The notes beneath the pieces were generated by a model that made no database searches, was not told where the DNA came from, and saw nothing but the letters and a program-made list of their open reading frames with translations. DNA of 64,000 nt from NCBI GenBank assembly GCA_002914845.1, contig JXTC01000067.1, forward strand, positions 671,798-735,797, given 5' to 3'. The DNA comes from Trema orientale (lineage: Eukaryota; Streptophyta; Magnoliopsida; Rosales; Cannabaceae). This document shows, piece after piece, positions 22,086 to 35,800 of this stretch. Position numbers and translations under genes: made by a program. How positions within the stretch are numbered: position 1 is the stretch's first letter; each line of letters opens with the position of its first letter.

Positions 22086-25000
22086 TATAACACCTCCTAG
22101 CTTATTTATATGACTATATAGGTCAAACTAGGAAGTATTATTGTTTTATAAGCCATAACTTTAGTTTGTTCAAAAGAATGGACAATTTAAACTTTTCAAA
22201 CTTTAAAACAAAAAAAGCTGCGTGGCATTACTTTCTGAAAGTATCTTTACAAGATGTACGACTAAAAGGTTCTTATTAGTTTATCTTATCATCAGTAGTG
22301 ATATTTACAACATATCAAAATATCGAAATATAAAAAAAACATCGCCCACAAGTCAAGCTCGTCTATATCTGTATGATGACGGCGATAAAAAAGCGTGCTA
22401 GCCAACCAGCAACTCTATACATCATAGGTCTCCTCGCCTATATCACAAAAACTAAATGAGCTAATGCTCAGTAAATAAAGATCATGCATGCTCGTGAATG
22501 TGTTTCATGCAAAAATTTTATTCAAATTCCCATTGTACTCTCTTTTTTTTGTAACTTTTCATTTTGATGCACTTTTCTTAGAAAATGTTCTTTATAGGGC
22601 CCTTATGTACACTACAAAGTCATGGCAGTCGGTAGGCCGTACTCATCTATGCGGGAAGGAAACACATGGCCAATGCGAACCATACCTGCCCAACGCAGAC
22701 CGATTAGGTAATGTATCTAATAAATTTCATAATACAATACTCAGTTCTGGTAGTTGGTAAGTTGAGCCCACCTATGCAGAAAGAATGTCTGTGCAAACTA
22801 TACCTACCTAACACAGACAGACTAAATAATGTACTTAAAATATATCTCACAAAATAAGTACAATGGTACTATTTTTAACCTAATGCGTTGAAAACTTCAC
22901 TTCTCTAAAAATTATGATCAAATGATCATGCCATGCTTGCGTCTTTCATGAACTTATATCAACTATAGAAATAATACATATTACTATAATACACATAAAT
23001 ATATAGGAAACTATCTTGTATTTACTAGTGTCCTTGTGATGTAGTGAAAATAAATCTTTAGTTACTTTTTGTCCGACAGAAAAGATAGTGAAAATGGTCA
23101 GTATCCTCTGTGGTAAGGTGTGTGGAAGACCTGATATGAATTTCATTACTAAAATGATCACTGCAATATAAAATGCTTAAAGAAAATAATACCAGACTAA
23201 AATCACAACTTTCACAAAATCAGGTTACCTAGTCACAAAATGAACCAAAAGTATACAAGTGATATGAGATACATAGTAGCCAATAACGAATATTGAAAAC
23301 TAATTAAAATCATCAAAACACGAATACTAGTTCTTTAGTACAAAAATAATCCAGAATGGTATATACTTTCTTAAAACTAGTCCATTAACTTCTGAATGGT
23401 ACCATTTGCTTTTAAAAATATTTGGACAGTACCTCCCTTATTTTTAGGGCATTCTCACATTATTTAAATCATGGTTTAAGACCTGCAATACAAATTGACA
23501 AGCTAATTCCTACATATATACATCAAAGAGGATCATTTAGAACAACCTAAGTGCACTTGAATTCCTTTCGATTTAGACAGAGTTTAAACCCACTTTTACA
23601 CTTGTATATTATCACAACCAGAAAGTAAATAGATGTAATATGCATAAAAAGATCAATATCTTATACATTCCAAGTAAAGAAATCAAATTATAAGTGTAGA
23701 CAACTTATTCTAATAATGAAAACACTTGAATCCACAAATAGTAAATTTTGGGGCTTTAGGTCTAATTTTATTTCTCCACTTAAATTCTTTACTTCCAGCT
23801 ATATAAGTGAGCTTTTAAGACTTTTATTTATCCTATAAGAGCTTTAGTTTAAGAGTTGTAGCAAGAGAAACTAATTATAAACTTTAAATCTTATATAAAC
23901 CTCACCTTGACTAGTTTAAGTTTTTGCTGAATCTCTTACCTTCTACCTCCATCAAATTGATTCTCAAGGCTTTGAATTAGGACTCAAGAGGATCTAGAGG
24001 AACTATTATTTAAGTGGTATCAAGTAGAGAATTGAAATAAGAAAATAAAACCTAGGAAGAAGAACTAGTAGAATTACCTTGACTAGTTTGGACCCATCTT
24101 GTTTTCTTGAGCTCCAATTTGAGTTCTACCACTTGGAAATTCTTGGAAATAGTTGAGAGGAGTTGAGAGAAGTATAAAAAGGAGCTAGGGAGGTTTAGGT
24201 CGTGGCTAGAGAGAAAGAAGAAGAAAATGATCAGATTTGGTCTAAAAGTGATACTTAATGACTAAGAAATGGCATAACTTAAATTCTGAGGGGTATTTTA
24301 GGTATTTTGCACATTATTTTCCATGTATCTAGCTCTAAAATATTCTTAGCATACTCACCACATTGTTGGTGAATCCCATACACCCAAGTGTAGGCAAAGT
24401 TTGTGAATCCTAGCTTAAAAAATAAAAACTAATCATACTTTGACTTATGATCCCATATGACCAATTTTATTATAATCTGATAGAACCTAGCCCCATAACC
24501 AGTCATAAAAATATAAAAATAAGTCAATTAGACTCCAATTAATAATAGAAATATAGTATTAGCACTCAATTATTAGAATGCACAAAAATGACACTATGCA
24601 ATTAAGTTGAATTTAAGCTAGCTTAGTACAATAAAATACAAATCAGTGTTCTGAATGCCACCTCATGCTAACCTAGGGCCGACAAATAAAATGCTATAAA
24701 TGAGTCCTAGCCATTGAATTAAAGCTATTTGACGTGTTAAATGCACAGTGAATTCGGCTCCGAAAAGTGTGAAAAATTTATTTGACTGAAAAACTACTAT
24801 TTGACCAAGTTATTAACAAACATAATTTTAATGCATGTGTACATAGTATTGCATTCATAAATATATTCTATATTCGTTTTGCACACTGAGCTCTCTTTCT
24901 CTCTCTGAGGATACCGAGTCTTTACACTGCATAGGAGTACCCCAATAAACATTAGTATAATAATACAGATCGAAAGTATTTAACAATCAGAATGAGTAAT

Positions 25001-25098
25001 TTACCATAAAATTGATACTAGTTGCCTGATATATCTATTATGCAATATGAATATATTTTTATTGGCTTATTATGCATCTGAGAATCTTGGGCATCACA
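22086..25098 (-). repeat. 3' LTR of element B
   Basis: The edges on the plus strand are TATAACACCTCC (TG mutated to TA) and GGGCATCACA. It carries two tandem, diverged copies of a segment beginning ACCTTGACTAGTTT (23900 and 24077), seen in all family-I LTRs. No protein is encoded; the short frames inside are LTR sequence. Confidence 0.9.
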
Positions 25099-25113
25099 AT
25101 CTTTCCCTCCTTA
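25099..25113 (-). other. Polypurine tract of element B
   Basis: On the minus strand the purine-rich run TAAGGAGGGAAAGAT lies directly before the 3' LTR, where plus-strand DNA synthesis is primed. It matches the AAGGAGGGAGGGAT run of element E (61861-61874). Confidence 0.8.
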
Positions 25114-25137
25114 TTAAATTTCATCATCGAAATTTGC

Positions 25138-26470
25138 TTACCCAAATAAGTGAGGATATTTTATTTTCATCTCTTCTTCTCTTTTCTATGTGGCCTTTTC
25201 TACTTCGTGGTTCCTCTATAGTACTTTACCAAAGGGATCTTCTTGTTTCTAAGCTCCTTTTCTTTTTTATACAAAATCTCCACTGGTTGTTCTTCATAAC
25301 TCACATCTTGGCTCAACTCTAATGGCTCAACACTCAAAATATATGAAGCATTTGGACTATATCTTCTGAACATAGAGATATGAAAAATATTGTGTACATT
25401 CAACAGTGAGGATGGCAAAGCAAGTCTATAGGCAATACCTCCAACTTTGTCAAGTATCTCAAATGGGCCTATATATCTGGGACTAAGCTTCCCTTTCTTA
25501 CCAAATCTCATGATTTCTTTCATGGGAGCAACCTTTAAAAATACTTTGTCTCCAACATTAAATGTGACTTCTCTCCTTCTAAGATCAGCATAATATTTCT
25601 ATCTATTTTGAGCAGCTAATAAACTTTTACGAATCTTTTCTACTACTTCAGTTGTTTCTCTTACCAATTCTGAACTAAGAAATTTCTTTTCTCCCATCTC
25701 ATCCCAGTGAATTTGAGATCCACATTTTCTTCCATATAATATTTCATACGGAGGCATTACAATTGAAGCTTGATAACTATTGTTATAAGCAAATTCTATC
25801 GGTGGTAAGTACGTGCTCCAAGATCCATGAAAATCTAATACACAAGCTGTAAGCATATTCTCAAGAGTCTGTATAGTTCTCTCTGATTGTCCATCTGTTT
25901 GAGGATGAATAGATGTACTGAATGCCAGTTTTGTACCCATAGCCTCCTGTACCCTCTTCCAAAATTTTGAAGTGAATTTAGAATCTCAGTCAGAAATGAT
26001 AACCTTTGGAACACTATATAGTCTAATGATTTCTTGAACATACAACTGAGCCAACTAATCCAAGCTATAAGTTACTTTAATCGGCAAGAAATGGGCTGAA
26101 TTAGTATATCTATTCACAATCACCTAAATAGCATCATGACCTTTATTTGTCTTAGGAAGTCTAACAACCAAATCCATAGGAATCTCTTTTCATTTCTATT
26201 ATGGCATATGTATAGGCTTCAATGTACCGGCATGTCTTTGATGTTCAGCTTTAACTTACTGGCATATGAGGCATTGCTGTACAAACTCAATTACATCCTT
26301 CTTTAGACCTGGCCATGCGTAATGCATTTTCAAATCTCTATACATCTTTGTAATATCGGGATGCACAGAGTAGGGAGTAGTGTGAGCTTCTGTCAATATC
26401 TCCTTTTTAATTATTCCATCAGGCACACACAGTCTATTTCTATATCTGATTGCACCATCAGTAGAAACCT
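25138..26470 (-). pseudogene. Integrase and C-terminal tail, degraded (element B)
   Basis: Integrase inserts the DNA copy into the genome. Minus-strand text in order: an HHCC zinc-binding region (about 26400-26230), the DDE core, then a G-P-F-E-I-L module and a chromodomain-related tail ending at the stop at 25138. In the core the second catalytic segment reads S-D-stop-D-S-K near 25985; CGA has become TGA. The third segment with the catalytic Glu is intact in the frame 25599-25940, next to H-P-Q-T-D-G-Q-S-E. The frame shifts again near 25205 just before the tail. Not functional. Confidence 0.85.
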
Positions 26471-27346
26471 AGAAGGCCACCTCCTTTCCAGACTTTATCT
26501 TAGTCTTTAAACTTGTCAGATAGGGATCCGTATTCTGGCATTGCTTGATTATCTCTAAAATTGTAGGTTGTAAGGTAAGAGATGCTAATTTCTCCATTAA
26601 ACCTGTAGGCACAATCTCTAATTCCAATCGATGTAAATCCATCAAAAGATGTTTCCGATCAATATACTTAAGTGACATAGCAGCTAATAACTTTTTACTT
26701 AGAGCATCTGCAACCACATTAACTTTTCCTGGATGATAGTTAATCTCACAGTCATAATCTTTCACCAGTTCAAGCCATCTTCACTGTCTCATATTCAGTT
26801 CTTTTTGGATAAAGAAATACTTGAGACTTTTATAGTCTGTGTAGATTTGACATCTTTCTCCATAGAGATAATGTCTCCAAATCTTCAATGCAAAAACTAC
26901 TGCTGCTAGCTCTAAATCATGAGTAGGATATTTCTTTTCATATTCTTTCAGTTGCCTAGAAGCATAGGCAATCACCTTACCATTTTGCATCGAAACATAG
27001 CCTAGACCATTCTATGAGACATCACTGTAAATAACAAATCCTCCTGATCCAGAAGGTATAGAAATTATAGGAGCTTGATCAAACGATGCTTTAACTTTTG
27101 AAAACTCTTTTTATAATCATCATTCCAATGAAATTTCATGTTCTTTCTAGTCAACTGAGTCAATGGAGAAGCCAACTTAGAAAATCTTTCTACGAATCTT
27201 CTATAGTAACCAGCCAAGCCCAAGAAACTACGAATATCTGAAACATTTGTAAGCCTTGACCAACTACTTATAGCTTCAACCTTTGTTGGGTCCATAGAAA
27301 TACTATTTCCAGACACTATATGACCAGGGAAGATAACTTTCTCCAA
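26471..27346 (-). pseudogene. RNase H region, degraded (element B)
   Basis: RNase H removes RNA from the RNA-DNA hybrid during reverse transcription. Recognisable parts are the connection text F-L-G-L-A-G-Y-Y-R-R-F (about 27210), the E-L-A-A helix motif with its catalytic Glu (27346-26781), Y-T-D-Y-K with its Asp, and the A-D-A-L-S motif (about 26700). Stops break the first catalytic segment near 27010 and the W-L-E-L-V linker near 26780. Confidence 0.8.
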
Positions 27347-28406
27347 CCAGAACTCCTACTTCTTAAACTTTGCATACAACTGCTTTTCCTTTAGGATCCT
27401 CAAAATTGTTCTTAAATGCTCTATGTGCTCCTCCCTTGAGCGCGAGTATATCAAAATATCATCAATGAATACTATAGCAAAACTATCCAAGAAATCCTTA
27501 AATACTCTGTTTGTCATATCCATAAAAGCAGCTGGGGCATTAGTTAAACCAAAAGAGAATCACTAAAAACTTATAGTGCCCGTATTTCATTCTAAAAGCT
27601 GTCGTAAGAATATCTTCTTCCTTAATCTTCAGTTGATGGTATCCTAATATTAAATCAATATTAGAAAATACTAAAGCTCTTTGTAATTGATCAAACAAAT
27701 CATCAATTCTAGGGAGAAGATACTTATTCTTGATTGTTACCTTATTTAGCTCTCTATAATTAATACAAAATCTCATAGTCCCATTTTTCTTCTTTACAAA
27801 CAAAACTAGAGTACCCCGTAGTGAAAAACTTGGGTATATGAAACCCTTGTCCAAAAGCTCCTGTAATTGTGCCTTTAATTTGTTTAGCTCTGCTGTAGCC
27901 ATTCTATATAGTGCTTTAGAAATAGGAGCTGTACCAGGTAGCAAGTCAATAATAAAATCTATCTCTCTATTAGGTGGTAATCCTAATAGATCTTCTGTGA
28001 ATACCTCTAGAAACTCATTAACCACTGGTACTTCCTTTGGCTTCATCTTTAGTTCCTCTTTAGTATCCATTATATTTGCCAAATAACCAGTACATCCTTT
28101 CTTAAATAACTTCCTTGCTTTTTTCATTAAAATAATTGGTCCCACTTTCTTCTTAGAAGACCTAAAGAAAGTAAACTTCTCCTCACCAGGTGGCTGAGAT
28201 ACTACTATCTTACCATTACAATTAATACTAGTATAATACTTAGATAGCCAATCCATACTCAAAATCAACTCAAAATCTTGCATATCTAACACTATTAGGT
28301 CTGCCCACAACTCTCTACCATCTATATGTATTGGATACGCTCTCAAAACTTGAACAGAATATAGCACTTCTCCAGATGGAATAGTTACATAGTATCTTAA
28401 ATTCAA
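27347..28406 (-). pseudogene. Reverse transcriptase, degraded (element B)
   Basis: This copies element RNA into DNA. A long open minus-strand stretch (28406-27540) covers the end of the protease, the [10 protein letters not shown] linker and the fingers and palm up to Y-H-Q-L-K-I-K, after which the frame shifts near 27555. The catalytic box F-I-D-D-I-L-I-Y is intact at about 27440-27465 in the next frame. A TAG follows in K-K-stop-E-F near 27357. This is the best-preserved RT of the three chromoviruses, but still broken. Confidence 0.85.
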
Positions 28407-28760
28407 AGAGGTGATCTGGCCAATTTTCTCACATATGCTGGTGATATAAATGAATGTGTAGCTCCTGAATCTATTAGTGTATATGTGAGGATTTTAAAGA
28501 TAGAGATCTCACATGCTATAACCGATGTATCAGCCTCAGTATCTATCGTAGTCATAGTAAACACACGAGCTGGAGCTTTCTTTTGTTCACTAGAAGAGGA
28601 GGGATAATCCTTGGAAAAATGTCCTGTCTTGTCACATCTATAACACGCTCCACTACCCAAAAGACATTCACCTTTATGAGGCTTTCCACATTTGGAATAT
28701 GTAACTTTCTGATTCGAAGTAGATTACATTTATTGACATGTTATTGGGTACTCTGAAGAA
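28403..28760 (-). pseudogene. Zinc knuckle and aspartic protease, degraded (element B)
   Basis: The frame 28660-28403 holds a CCHC-type knuckle C-Y-R-C-D-K-T-G-H-F-S-K-D-Y, whose last Cys is now Tyr, then the protease active site [10 protein letters not shown], intact at about 28450-28482. A stop at 28403 separates it from the RT frame that starts at 28406. A preceding C-G-K-P-H-K-G-E-C element is visible near 28670-28690. Confidence 0.8.
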
Positions 28761-29583
28761 TCTTGTCTTTGTCTTTGACCCTTTGGGTATTTTCTTTTGC
28801 CTCTATTAAATCTTGGTTGAGTACCTTTTCAAAAATTTGCATTTCTCTTTACCATGTTTATGTTTTTTCTAATTTCTAGTGCTTTTACCACGTTCAGTTT
28901 GGCTTCTTCAGCTTCAAGGGCTTTCTCTGCAACTTCTGTGTAAGGCATACCTTTTCCTGTAGATATCTTATTATCCCTATATATTTCTGCTTTGAGCCTT
29001 TGAAAAGACTGATTTACTTTCAATTCATTAGTACCCACAATATGAGGAGCGAAATGGGATAGCTCATCAAATTTCTTTATGTAGTCACACACAAACATGC
29101 CACCCTACTTCAAATTAGTAAACTCGAATGCCTTTGCCAGTCGATGAGCTTCACTAAAGTACTTCCTGTAAAAGATTTTCTTAAATCTCTCCCAAGTCAA
29201 TCTATTAATATCAGTGGTTGACTTTATGGAATCCTACCAGTACCTCGCATCTATTTGGAATATATAAGTAGTATAAGAAACTTTCTCCTCCTCAGGGACC
29301 CTTATATAATCAAAGATACCCTCCAAACTCTGAATCCACTCCTCAGCTAATAATGGATCTATTTTACCTTTGAAAATTGGAGGTCTATTCTTCTTGAACC
29401 TTTCAAAGCTGGTACATGGTTTTCTTGTCTAGCTACAATTTGTGCTAGTTTATCTCATTCTATAAGCCTCTCTATTTCTTGAGCCTGTCTCTCTACTAAC
29501 CCAATCAATCAATGTATTATAGTATATTTGTCATTCTATTGATCACCCCTCTGTTGGCTAGTCTGACCTTTACCCCTTGGCTT
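28761..29583 (-). pseudogene. gag, degraded (element B)
   Basis: This is the particle protein. The start codon present in element E (57449) is AAG here (29583-29581), so translation start is lost. The middle part is open at 29098-28829 with the Y-I-K-K-F-D-E-L-S tract and an acidic helix A-E-K-A-L-E-A-E-E-A. Several stops interrupt the part between 29098 and 29583. It aligns along its length with gag of element E. Confidence 0.8.
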
Positions 29584-29763
29584 GATTTTCTGTATAGTGG
29601 CCCTTTACTTACAAACAAACATAATGGCCAATAGTAAGGTATGAATCAAACTTATATATCAGAAATGAAATGAGTATATGAAAATAATTAGACTCACTAG
29701 TTTACTGAGCTTTTTGTCACATGCATATATATGTAGGCAGTCTTCAGAAACGACTAAAGCTCT

Positions 29764-29775
29764 ACTCAGACATCA
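29764..29775 (-). other. Mutated primer-binding site of element B
   Basis: On the minus strand this reads TGATGTCTGAGT where element E has TGGTATCAGAGC, the initiator-tRNA-Met complement. It lies five bases inside the 5' LTR edge (29780). The copy could not prime normally. Confidence 0.7.
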
Positions 29776-29779
29776 TAAC

Positions 29780-32700
29780 TGTAACACCTCCTATCTTATC
29801 TATATGACTATATAGATCAAACTAGGAAGTATTATTCTTTTATAAACAATAACTTTAGTTTTGTTCAAAAAAATGGGCCAATTTAAACTTTTCAAACTTT
29901 AAAACAAAAGAAGCTACATGGCATTACTTTCTGAAAGTGCCTTTACAAAATGTACAACCAAAAGGTCCTTATCAGTTTATCTTGCCATCAACAGTAATAT
30001 TTATACCACATCAAAATATCGAAATACAAAGAAAAAATCGCCCACAGGTCAAGCTCGTCTACATTTCTATGAACATGGCGATAAGAAAACGTGCTAGCCA
30101 ACCGGCAACTCCATACATCATAGGTTTCCTCGCCTGCATCACAGGAACTAAATAAGCTAATGCTCAGTAAATGAAGATCATGCATACTCGTGAACGTATT
30201 TCATACAAAAACTTTATTCAAATTCCAATTGTACTCTCTTTTTTTTATAACTTTTCATTTTGATGCACTTTTCTTAAAAAATGTTCTTTATAGGGCTCTT
30301 GAGTACACTAAAAAGTCGCAGCAGTCAGTAGGCCGTACCCAAATATGTAGTAAAGAAACACATGGCCAATGTCAACCATACCTACCCAACGCAGACCGAC
30401 TTGGCAATGCACCTAATAAATCTCATAATACAATGCTCAGTCCCAGTAGTTGGTAAGCCATGCCCACCTATGCGGAAAGGATGCCTGTGTAAACCATACC
30501 TACCCAACGTAGACAGACTAAATAATGTACTTAAAATATTTCTCGTAAAATAAGTACAATGGTACTACTTTTTAATCCAATGCGTAGAAAATTTTACTTC
30601 TTTAAAAATCATGCTTAAATGATCATACCATTCTTATATTTTTCATAAACTTTCATCAACTGTAGGAATAATACATATTACTATGATATACATAAACATG
30701 TAGGAAAACATCTTGTATTTACTAGTGTCCTTATAATGCAGTTAAAATAAATCTCTATTTACCTTGTGTCCGATAGAAAAGATAGTAAAAAAGGTCAATA
30801 TCCTCCGTGACAAGGTGTGTGGAAGACCTGATATGAATTTCATTACTAAAATGATCACTACAACATAAAATGCTTAAAGAGAACAACCACAAGACTGAAA
30901 TTATAACTTTCACAAAATCAGGAAACCTAATCATAAAATGAGCTGAAAGCATACAAGTGATATGAGATACATAGTAGCCAATAACTAGCATTGAAAACTG
31001 ATTAAAATCATCAAAATATGAATGCTTGTTCTTTAGTACAAAAATGATCTAAAATGGCATATACTTTTGTAAAAACTAGTCCATTTGCTTCTAAATGGTA
31101 CCATTTAGTTTTAAAAATATTTGGACTGTACCTCTCCTATTTTTATGGTATTCCCACATCTTTTAAATCATGGTTTAAAATGTGCATTAAAAATTGACAA
31201 GCTAATTCCCACATATACACATCAAAGGGGATCATTTAGAACAACCTAAGTGCACTTGAATTCTTTTCGATTTAGACAAAGTTTAAACCCACTTTTACAC
31301 TTATATATCATCACAAAGAGTAAGTAAAGTGATGTAATATACATAAAAGGATCAATGTCTTACACATTTCAAGTAGAGAAATCAAATTATAAGTGTAAAC
31401 AACTTATTCCAACAATAAAAACACTTAAATCCACAAATAGTAAATTTTAGGGCTTTAGGTCTAATTTTATTTTTCCACTTAAATTCTATACTTCCAGCTA
31501 TATGAGTGAGTTTTTAAGAATTTTATTTATCCTATAAGAGCTTTGGTTTAAGAGCTGCAGCAAGAGAAACCAATTACAAACTAAAAATCCTACATAAACC
31601 TCACCTTGACTAGTTTAAGCTTTTGCTAAATCTCTTGCCTTTTACCTCCACCAAATTCATTCCCAAGGCTTTGAAATTGATTTTAGGACTCAAAAGAGCC
31701 ATTATTTAAGTGATATCATGTAGAAAATCGAAATAAGAAAACAAAACCTAGGAAGCAAAACTAGTAGAATTACCTTGACTAGTTTGGACCTATCTTGCTT
31801 TCTTGAGCTCCAATTTGAGTTCTACTATTTGTAAACTCTTGGAAATCGTTGAGAGGAGTTGAGAGAAGTCTAGAAAGGAGCTAGGGAGTTTTAGGTCATG
31901 GCTGAAGAGAAAGGAGAAGAAAATGATCAGATTTAGTCTAAAAGTGATACTTAATGACTAAGAAATGATATAACTTAAATTTTAAGGGGTATTTTGGGTA
32001 TTTTACACTTTACTTTCCATGTTTCCAGTTCTAAAATATCCTTAGGATACTCATCACATTGTTGGTCAATCCCACACACTCAAGTATAGACAAAGTTAGT
32101 GAATCCTAGCTTAGAAAGTGAAAACTAGTTATACTTTGACTTATGATCCCATATAACCAACTTTATTGTAATTTGGTGGAACCTAGCCCCATAACTAACT
32201 TTATTGTAATCTGGTAGGGCCTAGCCCCATAACCAATCATTAAACATAAAAATAAGTCATTTAGACTCCAATTAATAATGGAAACATAATATTAACACTC
32301 AATTATTAGAATGCACAAAAATGACACTATGTGATTAAGCTGAATCTAAGCTAGCTTAGTACAATAAAATACAAATCAGTGTCCTAAATGTCACCTCATG
32401 CTTACCTGGGACCGACAAATAAAATACTATAAATGAGTTATGTATATTGAATTAAAGCTATTTGACGTGTTAAATGTACAGTGAATTTGGCTCCAAAAAG
32501 CGTGAAAATTGCATTTAACCGAAAAATTACCATTTGACCAAGTTATCAACAAACATGATTTTAATACATGTGCATATAGTATTGCATTCATAAATATATT
32601 CTTTATTCTTTTAGCACACCGAGCTCCTCTCTCTCTGAGGACATTGAGCCTTTATACTGCATGGGAGTACCTCGACAAACATTATTATAATAATACAGAT

Positions 32701-32829
32701 TGAAAGAATTTAACACTCAGAATGAGCAATTTACCATGAAATTGATACTAGTTGCTTGATATGTTTATTATGCAACATGAACATGTTTATTATTGGCGTA
32801 TTATGCATGTGAGAATCTTGGGCATCACA
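29780..32829 (-). repeat. 5' LTR of element B
   Basis: It starts TGTAACACCTCC on the plus strand and ends GGGCATCACA. It is about 37 bases longer than the 3' LTR, in part because of a 42-base tandem duplication at about 32158-32240 (CTAGCCCCATAAC twice) that the other LTR (24470-24510) lacks. Confidence 0.9.
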
Positions 32830-32834
32830 TCATC

Positions 32835-35800
32835 GATCTTGATTCAATAAGAAATTAGAAAGCCCAAGTTAAAATTGCTAATAATTCTAGCCCAAATAAT
32901 GAAATAAATATTATATGTATTATATATATATGATTTGATGGAGTAACTTAAAAAAAAACCTGGGGAAAAAGAAAAGAATAATAGCCAACTTTGGCTAAGT
33001 TGACAACAAATTATAATAGCCCTATTTTTATTATTACCATTTGTATACTATTACTTTGTTAATGGTGGAGTTGGCAAAACATGTTATGAGTTTATATCCC
33101 ACAATCTATTAAAGCAAAAGAAATTAATTAATAACATTAGAAAACAAAATAAAATTTGGAGAGTACAAAGATGATATGGTTTAATACAGTAACTATTTGA
33201 TAGGTAGATTTATTATATTGATTAAATAGATATTAAGTGCAAAAATAATATAGCCTACATATTATATATCCACATGTTGTTATTAAATATTATATTACTT
33301 TTATAAGTGGATGAACATAGTGGAAATTAATTAATTTCATGATCAAAAGATATCAAATAAAAAAATAAAGTTAAGGAAGTGGTGTAATTATTATTAACTT
33401 AATAAATTATTTTAAATATATTTTATATTCATAATAAGCCTATAAATAGGGTACTCTCTTGTAAGTATAATCAAGCTTCCTCTTATATTTTCCTCTGTCT
33501 CTCTCTCAAAGTTTATGTTTATCGATTGTAATATCAAGGATTCGCTCTTAGTTTTCTTTAAAATTCAAGAAAATATAATTTTTAGAACTTTATTTTCTCT
33601 CAAGATTATAGTTTACTGCTATTAGACTCAATTTTAACCTATGTTATTAAGAGTTAGAAATTTTATTAAAATCTGAACTTTTTATGAGATATCGTTCATA
33701 TCTTACTCCTATGATTTTACATAAATCTTTAAATACATGCCAGTTATTACCTAAGAAAAGTTGGTAGATAAATTTTATCATGTTTACTTTATGATTTTAG
33801 AGGGTAAATATTATTAGTTTAAAATAAAACATTTAATACATGTTTAAATATATGTTAGTTGGATTCTGGAAAGTTTTTTGGTGCCATAAGTTACTTTCAA
33901 ATTATAATAGATTTTTCTTTATATACTGTTTTTAGAATCAGTAAATTTAATAATTTTATTTGTCCAAGATGATATATTAATACTTCATCCTGTTGATTTT
34001 ATTTAGACCTGAAACTTTCAGGGTGCCATGATTTTATTTATGTGTTATAAGAGGCTCATAATATTTTCATGATTTTTAAAAATATTTATAATTAAGTATG
34101 ATTTTTATAGTAACCTATGGTTTTGTAAGTTAAATGCTGTCTTAAATTTTAGCGTATAAATTTAAGAATTATATATGCCATATAATACTATAATTTGGAA
34201 TCTCCCAATTTGTTTTTATATGTAATGATATGTTAGAGATGTTCTCTTAAAATATCAAGATTTTTAGATATACAAACAATTCTAGAAAATTCAAGAACTG
34301 ATTGAAGGTCACAGCTTTTATAGTTTTATTAGATTTCAATCTACAGATTTGAAATTAGACAAAATGTGATAAATCTTGTTAACAAATTCTCCATAATTTT
34401 CTTTAGCCTTTTTTTTTAATATTATAATAATTTCTATAAAGTTTCAGAATAAATAGAATTTTTTAACAGAATCTAAAATTCTTTAAATATGCATTACTTA
34501 CTGAAATTTTACAGTTTTTAGTTATGTATGTTATGAAATATGATATTATAGTTGTATGATGTGAGTATTTTTAAAACACACAAATATATTACTTAGAAAC
34601 AGTAATAATATATATTAATAAATGTAATGAACATTATTACATAAATAATAATCAAAAAGAATAAAAAGAGGCACGTGGTTACAATAAGGTTGAGTGTGTA
34701 GTATTTCACTACAAATAAAAAAAAATTTATAAGAACCTAGGGTAAGTAAATCTCACCCTATGTGTTTATGTGAAAAGTTATATGCTATTATGTGATGCCA
34801 TTATGATTATACTAATATGTTATTATATACATCGCAATATTTGTTGCATTAAATATGTAAGTATTTCATGAGAACGTGCATACATAATTGCACAAAAAAT
34901 TATGATTTTCGATGAAATAAATTTTTAATAGTACCATGCATCCAAAAATATATCTCACGAAGAATATTTTCTTTAAGTGTTTGTCAAGTTCTTGAAATGA
35001 GCAACCGACTGAATGACATACAATCACCTTATTAAGAACAAAAATTAAACTGCGATGCTAAGTATTATAGTATAATAGCGATATGGGATCCGAATAGCTA
35101 TAAGGTCACATATACTTATCATGAAACCACATTTATGGTCTATCCCTTTTAATAGACTTCGCATTATACTATGATGAGTTCAAATATGAAAGCTTTATGA
35201 AATGACAATATTTGTAAACCAAAGATGTTTTCAAAGAAAATAATACATAGTTATGGTTCAAAAGGTGTATTGTTCATGTAACATGACATTTATTGCATAG
35301 ATGAGATTTACTTACTGGACACAAGCTCATTCCATTCATTTAAATTTTCCAGATGAGCAGTAAATCCTACTAGAGGTTGGCCTGTGGCGGCAGGATCCCA
35401 AACGGCTCTTGAATGTTTTAAACAACATTATGTTTTATTTTCAATAAATATTTAATTTTGGACCAAAATTGAGTTATTTTATTTTTATAGAATGTATAAA
35501 CTTAAATTTTATTATGAACTCAAATATGAAAGTTTTATGAAATGACAATGTCTGTGAACCAAAAATATTTTCAAAGAAAGGGATACATAGTTACGGTTCA
35601 AAAAGTGTACTATTCATGTAACATGACATTTACTGCAGACATGAGATTTGCTTACTGGGTACAAGCTCATTCCATTCATTTAAATTTTCTAGATGAGCAG
35701 TAAATCCTACTAGAGGTTGGCTGGTAGCAACAGGATCCCAAATGGCACTCGAATGTTTTAAACAACATTATATTTCATTTTTAATAAATATTTATTTTTG

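Larger units (their letters stand above)
22086..32829 (-). mobile_element. Element B: full-length family-I chromovirus
   Basis: It has two 3-kb LTRs (22086-25098 and 29780-32829) and a 4.7-kb internal region on the minus strand with gag, protease, RT, RNase H and integrase in the Ty3 order. Target duplications TCATT (22081-22085) and TCATC (32830-32834) match at four of five bases. The LTRs differ by eye at roughly one base in eight to ten (about 18 differences in the first 155), so the insertion is old. It sits inside the 5' LTR of element C in opposite orientation. Long LTRs and the C-terminal tail point to the Tekay/Del lineage. Confidence 0.9.

Noticed and set aside
22488..22760. Open frame on the plus strand, with a related one at 30190-30456
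   Set aside because: Both lie at the same place in the two LTRs of element B, on the antisense strand. The similarity follows from LTR identity, and no protein feature is recognisable.
27838..28086. Plus-strand frame opposite the RT of element B
   Set aside because: It is antisense to clear protease/RT coding text.
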